Shown here piece by piece: positions 58,315-64,000 of a stretch of DNA of 64,000 bases (the stretch's first letter is position 1; every line of letters begins with the position of its first letter). Source of the DNA: Liolophura sinensis (Eukaryota > Mollusca > Polyplacophora > Chitonida > Chitonidae). The DNA lies in the NCBI RefSeq assembly GCF_032854445.1, contig NC_088295.1:92065805-92129804 (forward strand), given 5' to 3'. The notes beneath the pieces were generated by a model. It saw only the letters and a program-made list of their open reading frames with translations, did not search any database and had not been told where the DNA came from. The position numbers and the translations under genes are program-made.

Positions 58315-59880
58315 CGAACTTCGTGCATTTAACAGTTCAGCTTACATAGACAAGGCTGGGAAATGGATGGACTGTATTCAGCCGTTCAGCTCTCATTTAC
58401 AAGGTACCGGCCCGGATAGCACAGTTGGTAGAGCGTCCGCTTCGGGAGCGGTAGATTCAGAATCAATCCTGGGTTGAGTCACACCTAAGACTTTAAAAGA
58501 GGAAGTTGTAACTTCCTCACTTGGCGTTCAGCATGAAGGGGATAATGCAACGACTGGTTGACCCGTATCAGTATAATGGCTCGGGCGGGACGGCTTACTT
58601 ACCTTCGGTAAGGCGTCTCAATGAAGAAGCACTAGATAACAGAACGGTGGAAATCCGTCCTGCAACAAGGAGGTACATTCCATACACCCTAAGGATCCCT
58701 TCATCGTCATATGACTGAAAAATTGTTGGGCACGAAGTTAAACCCAAAGCACTCACTCACTGACTCTCTCATACACAAGGTTGGAAACGGATGAACAAAA
58801 TTCAGCTGTTCAGCTCTCATACACAAGGTTGGAAAACGGTCGAACTGCAATGAACTCTTCAGCTCAAATGGACAAGGTTGGAAAACGGTAGAACTGTATT
58901 CAGTAGAATTCAACATTTCAGCTCTCATATACAAGGTTGGAAAACGGACGAGCTGTAATTAACAGTTCAACTCACATAGACAAGGTTGGAAATCAGACAA
59001 GCGGTATTCAACATTTCAGCTCTCATACACAAGGTTGGAAAACGGACAAACTGTAATTAACAGTTCAACTCACATAGACAAGGTTAGAAATCAGACAAGC
59101 TGTATTCAACATTTCAGCTCTCATACACAAGGTTGGAAAACGGACAAACTGTAATTAACAGTTCAACTCACATAGACAAGGTTGGAAATCAGACAAGCTG
59201 TATTCAACGGTTCAGCTCTCATACACAAGGTTGGAAAACGGACAAACTGTAATTAACAGTTCAACTCACATAGACAAGGTTAGAAATCAGACAAGCTGTA
59301 TTCAACATTTCAGCTCTCATACACAAGGTTGGAAAACGGACAAACTGTAATTAACAGTTCAACTCACATAGACAAGGTTGGAAATCAGACAAGCTGTATT
59401 CAACGGTTCAGCTCTCATACACAAGGTTGGAAAACGGACAAACTGTAATTAACAGTTCAACTCACATAGACAAGGTTAGAAATCAGACAAGCTGTATTCA
59501 ACATTTCAGCTCTCATACACAAGGTTGGAAAACGGACAAACTGTAATTAACAGTTCAACTCACATAGACAAGGTTGGAAATCAGACAAGCTGTATTCAAC
59601 GGTTCAGCTCTCATACACAAGGTTGGAAAACGGACAAACTGTAATTAACAGTTCAACTCACATAGACAAGGTTAGAAATTAGACAAGCTGTATTCAACAT
59701 TTCAGCTCTCATACACAAGGTTGGAAAACGGACAAACTGTAATTAACAGTTCAACTCACATAGACAAGGTTGGAAATCAGACAAGCTGTATTCAACGGTT
59801 CAGCTCTCATACACAAGGTTGGAAAACGGACGAGCTGTAAATTAACAGTTCAGCTCACATAGACAAGATTGAAAAAAGGA
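58315..59880. repeat. Hierarchical 49/98/196-bp tandem array with SINE-B insert
   Basis: A roughly 49-bp monomer (acaaggttggaaa ... ttcagctc/aactcac) is paired into 98-bp dimers; cggacaaactg recurs at 59,043, 59,141 and 59,239. The dimers are paired again: a type with ggttagaaatcag followed by aacatttcag alternates strictly with a type with ggttggaaatcag followed by aacggttcag, giving a 196-bp unit repeated about four times (about 59,080-59,830). Array sequence lies on both sides of the SINE-B at 58,408-58,770. Confidence 0.96.
58408..58770 (+). mobile_element. SINE-B, complete copy with tRNA-like head
   Basis: The A box tagcacagttgg (58,417-58,428) is followed by an anticodon-arm-like ccgcttcgggagcgg (a CGG anticodon if read as a tRNA) and a decayed B-box region. 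The body has ggaagttgtaacttcctcac, gcaacgactggttgacccg, aggcgtctcaatgaagaagc and ttcatcgtcatatgactgaa. The 3' end is cacgaagttaaaccc with an actcactcactgactctctc tail. It is inserted in the 49-bp array. Confidence 0.92.
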
Positions 59881-59934
59881 CGAATAGTATTCAACAGTTC
59901 AGTTCACAAAAACAACGCTGGGAAACGCACGAAC

Positions 59935-61085
59935 GAATATTACTCTTTAGCACACAAACATAATTCCTGTTCTGTGGTCACAAATAGATGTAACAGTTCA
60001 GCACACAAACATAATTCCTGTTCTGTGGCCACAAACAGATGTAACAGTTCAGCGCACAAACATAATTCCTGTTCTGTGGTCACAAATAGATGTAACAGTT
60101 CTGTACACAAACATAATTCCTGTTCTGTGGTCACAAACAGATGTAACAGTTCAGCACACAGACATAATTCCTGTTCTGTGGTCACAAACAGATGTAACAG
60201 TTCAGCACACAAACATAATTCCTGTTCTGTGGTCACAAACAGATGTAACACTTCTGTACACAAACATAATTCCTGTTCTGTGGTCACAAACAGATGTAAC
60301 AGTTCAGCACACAGACATAATTCCTGTTCTGTGGTCACAAACAGATGTAACAGTTCAGCACACAGACATAATTCCTGTTCTGTGGCCACAAACAGATGTA
60401 ACAGTTCTGTACACAAACATAATTCCTGTTCTGTGGTCACAAACAGATGTAACAGTTCAGCACACAGACATAATTCCTGTTCTGTGGTCACAAACAGATG
60501 TAACATTTCTGTACACAAACACAATTCCTGTTCTGTGGTCACAAACAGATGTAACAGTTCAGCACACAAACATAATTCCTGTTCTGTGGTCACAAACAGA
60601 TGTAACAGTTCAGCACACAGACATAATCCCTGTTCTGTGGTCACAAACAGATGTAACAGTTCAGCTCACAAACATAATTCCTGTTCTGTGGTCACAAACA
60701 GATGTAACAGTTCAGCACACAAACATAATTCCTGTTCTGTGGTCACAAATAGATGTAACAGTTCAGCACACAGACATAATTCCTGTTCTGTGGTCACAAA
60801 TAGATGTAACACTTCTGTACACCAACATAATTCCTGTTCTGTGGTCACAAATAGATGTAACAGTTCTGTACACAAACATAATTCCTGTTCTGTGGTCACA
60901 AATAGATGTAACAGTTCAGCACACAAACATAATTCCTGTTCTGTGGCCTCAAACAGGTGTAACAGTTCAGCACACAGACATAATCCCTGTTCTGTGGCCA
61001 CAGAAAGATGTAACAGTTCAGCACACAGGCATAATTTCAGCCCGTGTGCAGTCATTCCAACAGTTCTGCACACAGGCATAATTCC
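59935..61085. repeat. 51-bp tandem array, about 22 copies, open on both strands
   Basis: The unit is cacacaaacataattcctgt, tctgtggtcacaaacagatg, taacagttcag. With 17 codons per unit, the plus strand has a 424-codon open frame (59,869-61,143) and the minus strand two frames (59,940-60,644 and 60,666-61,136). Differences between units are a mixture of synonymous (aac/aat, cat/cac) and replacing changes (gtc/gcc, gca/gta, aaa/aga, tcc/ccc) in the plus frame. That gives no sign of selection for a protein. Confidence 0.96.
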
Positions 61086-63384
61086 AACAGTTCTATTAAT
61101 GAGTTGTGTTAAAAAAATCAGTTGGCAGGTCTTCAAGGATTAAGCAGTTTATTTCCTAGAGAAAAATAGTGATAAAATGTTAATGGTGCCGCTGTCCATA
61201 TTGTCAGAAATGCGTGATGTCTGGCCGTTGAACATAGCTATATTGTTAGATATACGACATGGTGGCGTGATCATTTTACTTTAATGATTAAATATGGATA
61301 TTCTACGAATGCCTCGTGCATCACAAGTGCAATATAAACTGTAATATACTTTGCAGCAACAGTTTGTTTGCTGTTGACGCCACGTGCGTTTCTCCAGAGG
61401 GAGCGTGAACGGCTAAACACAGCTATTAAATATGAATCATTGAGTAAACCCAGCTTTGAGCTGATCGAGATGATCATACGGTAAGCCTCAGAGCTGCGTG
61501 GAAAGAGCCTCTACACCGTCAGGCTCAACACAATCAATACAGCAAGAAGAGTTTACAGTGGAAAGCCTTCAGAAAACAAACAGCTCTCGCTGGCTTTGTC
61601 GACAGCAATGGCCTTGAAATGAGCATAAAAAGCAATGTGACGACTTCAGATGTCAAATTTCAATATCTAATAGATTGGCCTTTTTTTAATTCCTAATTTC
61701 AAAATAAGACAGATGGCAAGGAAACTTCGTTCAAAAAAAGAACAGCTTGCTCATTGAATTCATTCCCCTTGGACTAATTTCTCAGTCTTTTCGCTTTTCT
61801 TTGAACATCATTGTCTAAATCGATGCTCATGGCTGTGTTTTTCATGTCAGTGTCAACAACAACTATGTCCTAGCCGGAGTGAATTTGCAATTGTAATCCG
61901 TGGTGAGGACAGGAAAACGTCTTCCGTAGACTAGAGTCGACAAGTAAAAAAAAACCACTTCCGTAAACTACAGGCAATCAGCTAACGATGACAGCAGTGC
62001 GGTTAACATTTCATCATTTTCTCTCTTGTTTAGTATGCTAATCATTTATTGTACTCTGACAACTGTCTCAGAGGACGTATCAGTCTACGTATTATGTTGC
62101 TTGTCAAATCCGCACTTCCGTGCCCTGTATTCCAAAAACATGCCACAATCTCACATTCAAAAATGTGCATGATGTATATATCTCTCACAATCTCACACCG
62201 TGATCTGCAGCTGGTCTGTCTTGTCACACAGTACACAGCAGCCCGAACTCTGCAGCCTGCCTACCCGGTCATACTTCCAAGATAGCTCTTTACACACGAC
62301 ACACATGTACGGGGTCCAATCCTCTCGTCGTCATCTGCCCTTATTGAGATTGTCAAGAACAGCTTCTTCAAATGTTATCCTTGCTATTTCCCTCATAGCA
62401 GAATGTTAAGGCCGCCCCGTTATTTGTTGACATCCTGCATGCTCGCCCACACCATAGTCTTTTTCACAGGGAATATCATTGTTCATGTATACATTTGACC
62501 GATTGTTTCTCATGATAATACTCACACTAGAACATGGATATTGCAAAATAATTTTGTATTCTGAATCCTTTTCCGTGGTATATTAAACGCCAGATATTTC
62601 TGTATGTCAAGCTGCGCATGTTCTTAAGTTTGTCAAAAAAACAAGGGACAAAATAATACACAGATGACGCACTCAATAAGTGTACAGGTGTAGGCTGTGA
62701 CAGGGACCCACAATATGAGGAACCCACCACGCACCCGTGTGTGGGTCGCTAAGGAGATATTTAAAGCAAGTTGACTGTGTGAAGGGTTCTCCGCTCCGCT
62801 AATATGAAGATCTTTTTGCAACCTGAGAATACTACAGCACTGTATCCTGTCCCCAAGCTTAAGAACAAGACACCCTCTGATGACTACGGTCATTTTTCCA
62901 ATTGCAAATATTTTGCACTCTTGTAAGATCATTGATTAAGGATTTTAAAGAAAATGTTTTCTTTTTTTCGAAAATTTAGATCAAAAAGGATTGATTTCTT
63001 ACATAAAGGCATTGCGATGAGGGAAGTTAAGTGTCATGTGCTAATATCTGAGAAAGGAACACAGACCAGTTCTCCTCTCAAGTCTCGGCTTTTCTTCTTT
63101 GATCTTAAAGGCTTTGTAAATGTCTCAGGGGCCGAGTCTTGACTCTTCATCTTCCGCCTCCGATCAAAATTGATATTCCATTCCAGAATGGCGAGATCAA
63201 ACACATAACACGGTCACTATATGGTATGGCCGAGCAAAATTAATTTCCACGTGTGTGATGGTTCCACTCAACCTCGTCTCAACATTTTTGGGCAAAATAA
63301 ACACTGTCTCTGATACAAGGGATACACATAGCATACCAGAATCTTTTCTCCATCATATCTGACTTTTCATCGAATAATTATATT
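61086..63384. other. Single-copy DNA, no supported gene
   Basis: About 2.3 kb. The part at about 61,540-61,900 is AT-rich and low in internal repetition (cagctctcgctggctttg, ctttgaacatcattgtc). It could be constrained non-coding DNA, but I cannot test that. A 99-codon minus frame at 62,633-62,932 and shorter frames have no recognised domain. Confidence 0.4.
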
Positions 63385-63499
63385 GCCGCGGGTGCGGTAG
63401 ATCCATGGTCAATCCTGGGTCGGGTCACACCTAAAACCTTAAAAGAGGAAGTTATAGCTCCCTCGCTTGGCGCTCAGCATTAAGGGGATAGTGCAACGA
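63385..63499 (+). mobile_element. SINE-B fragment abutting the right-end array
   Basis: gtgcggtagatccatggtca, atcctgggtcgggtcacacc, aaaagaggaagttatagctc and cttggcgctcagcattaagg match SINE-B from the anticodon-arm region to gtgcaacga. There it switches directly to the 67-bp array. Head and 3' half are missing. Confidence 0.9.
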
Positions 63500-64000
63500 A
63501 CAGGGAACTGCTCAATAGTTCTCACTGTACAAAGTTACGACCACGGAGACAACCTTGGGGGCACATACAGGGAGCTGTTCAATAGTTCTTACTGTACCAA
63601 GTTACGACCACGGAGACAACCCTGGGGGCACATACAGGGAGCTGTTCAATAGTTTTTACTGTATAAAGTTACGACCACAGAAACAACCCTAGAGGCACAT
63701 ACAGGGAGCTGCTCAATAGTCCTCACTGTACAAAGATAAGACCACGGAGACAACCCTAGAGGCACATATAGGGAGCTGCTCAATAGTCCTCACTGTACCA
63801 AGCTACGACCACGGAGACAACCCTAGAGGCACCTACAGGGAGCTGCTCAATAGTCCTCACTGTACCAAGCTACTAGCACGTAGAAAACCCCAGAGGTATA
63901 CACTGGGAACTGCTCAATAGTCCTCACTGTACAGAGCTAAGACCACGGAGAGAACCCTAGAGGCACATACAGCGAACTGCTAAATAGTTCTCAATGTACA
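63500..64000. repeat. 67-bp tandem array, cut by window end
   Basis: About 7.5 copies of a 67-bp unit: gggagctgctcaatagtcc, tcactgtacaaagcta, cgaccacggagacaac, cctagaggcacatac. It starts exactly at the SINE-B breakpoint and continues beyond the window. Confidence 0.95.

Noticed and set aside
58408-58480. tRNA-Pro gene with a CGG anticodon
   Set aside because: The head is followed directly by the SINE-B body and the same head occurs at 52.6 kb on a second SINE-B. The B box is decayed.

Overview
The window is eukaryotic nuclear DNA, most likely from a mollusc (possibly a gastropod). This is an inference from two SINE families with tRNA-like heads. SINE-A ends in a tail reading gagtacggcgtaaaac followed by (aaat)n. 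SINE-B ends in acgttaaaccc / actcactcac. I recall tails of both kinds as common in molluscan genomes, but no database search was possible. There is no operon structure, prokaryotic gene, rRNA, free-standing tRNA gene or recognisable transposase or reverse transcriptase.

The dominant content is about 27 tandem arrays (minisatellites) with mostly unrelated units of 22 to 98 bp. They cover roughly 22-23 kb, about a third of the window. The largest are a 62-bp array (19.5-23.0 kb, about 56 copies), a 60-bp array (8.4-10.7 kb), an 80-bp array (5.2-6.9 kb), a 53-bp array (29.3-30.8 kb), a 49/98/196-bp hierarchical array (58.3-59.9 kb) and a 51-bp array (59.9-61.1 kb). The 77-bp array at the left end and the 67-bp array at the right end both run off the window. 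Nearly all long open frames here are by-products of arrays whose unit length is a multiple of three (30, 33, 39, 51 bp).

Dispersed elements: about nine SINE-A copies or fragments and three SINE-B copies, several of them inside or directly against tandem arrays; a third family of about 240-280 bp present three times (2.4, 31.8 and 35 kb); a local block triplicated at 23.8, 25.9 and 27.1 kb; and a perfect 29-bp inverted repeat at 26.8-26.95 kb.

Coding content is sparse and uncertain. The best candidate is a small three-exon plus-strand gene at 32.9-34.6 kb (94 codons, phase-compatible exons, AATAAA signal). A near-consensus RFX X-box lies 62 bp before its ATG, which would fit a ciliary gene. 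Weaker candidates are a signal-peptide first exon at 14.2 kb (plus), a 53-codon exon at 27.5 kb (minus) and an open exon-like stretch at 39.8-40.0 kb (plus). In 64 kb, chance open frames next to splice-like signals are expected, so these are hypotheses only. The remaining single-copy DNA looks intergenic or intronic.
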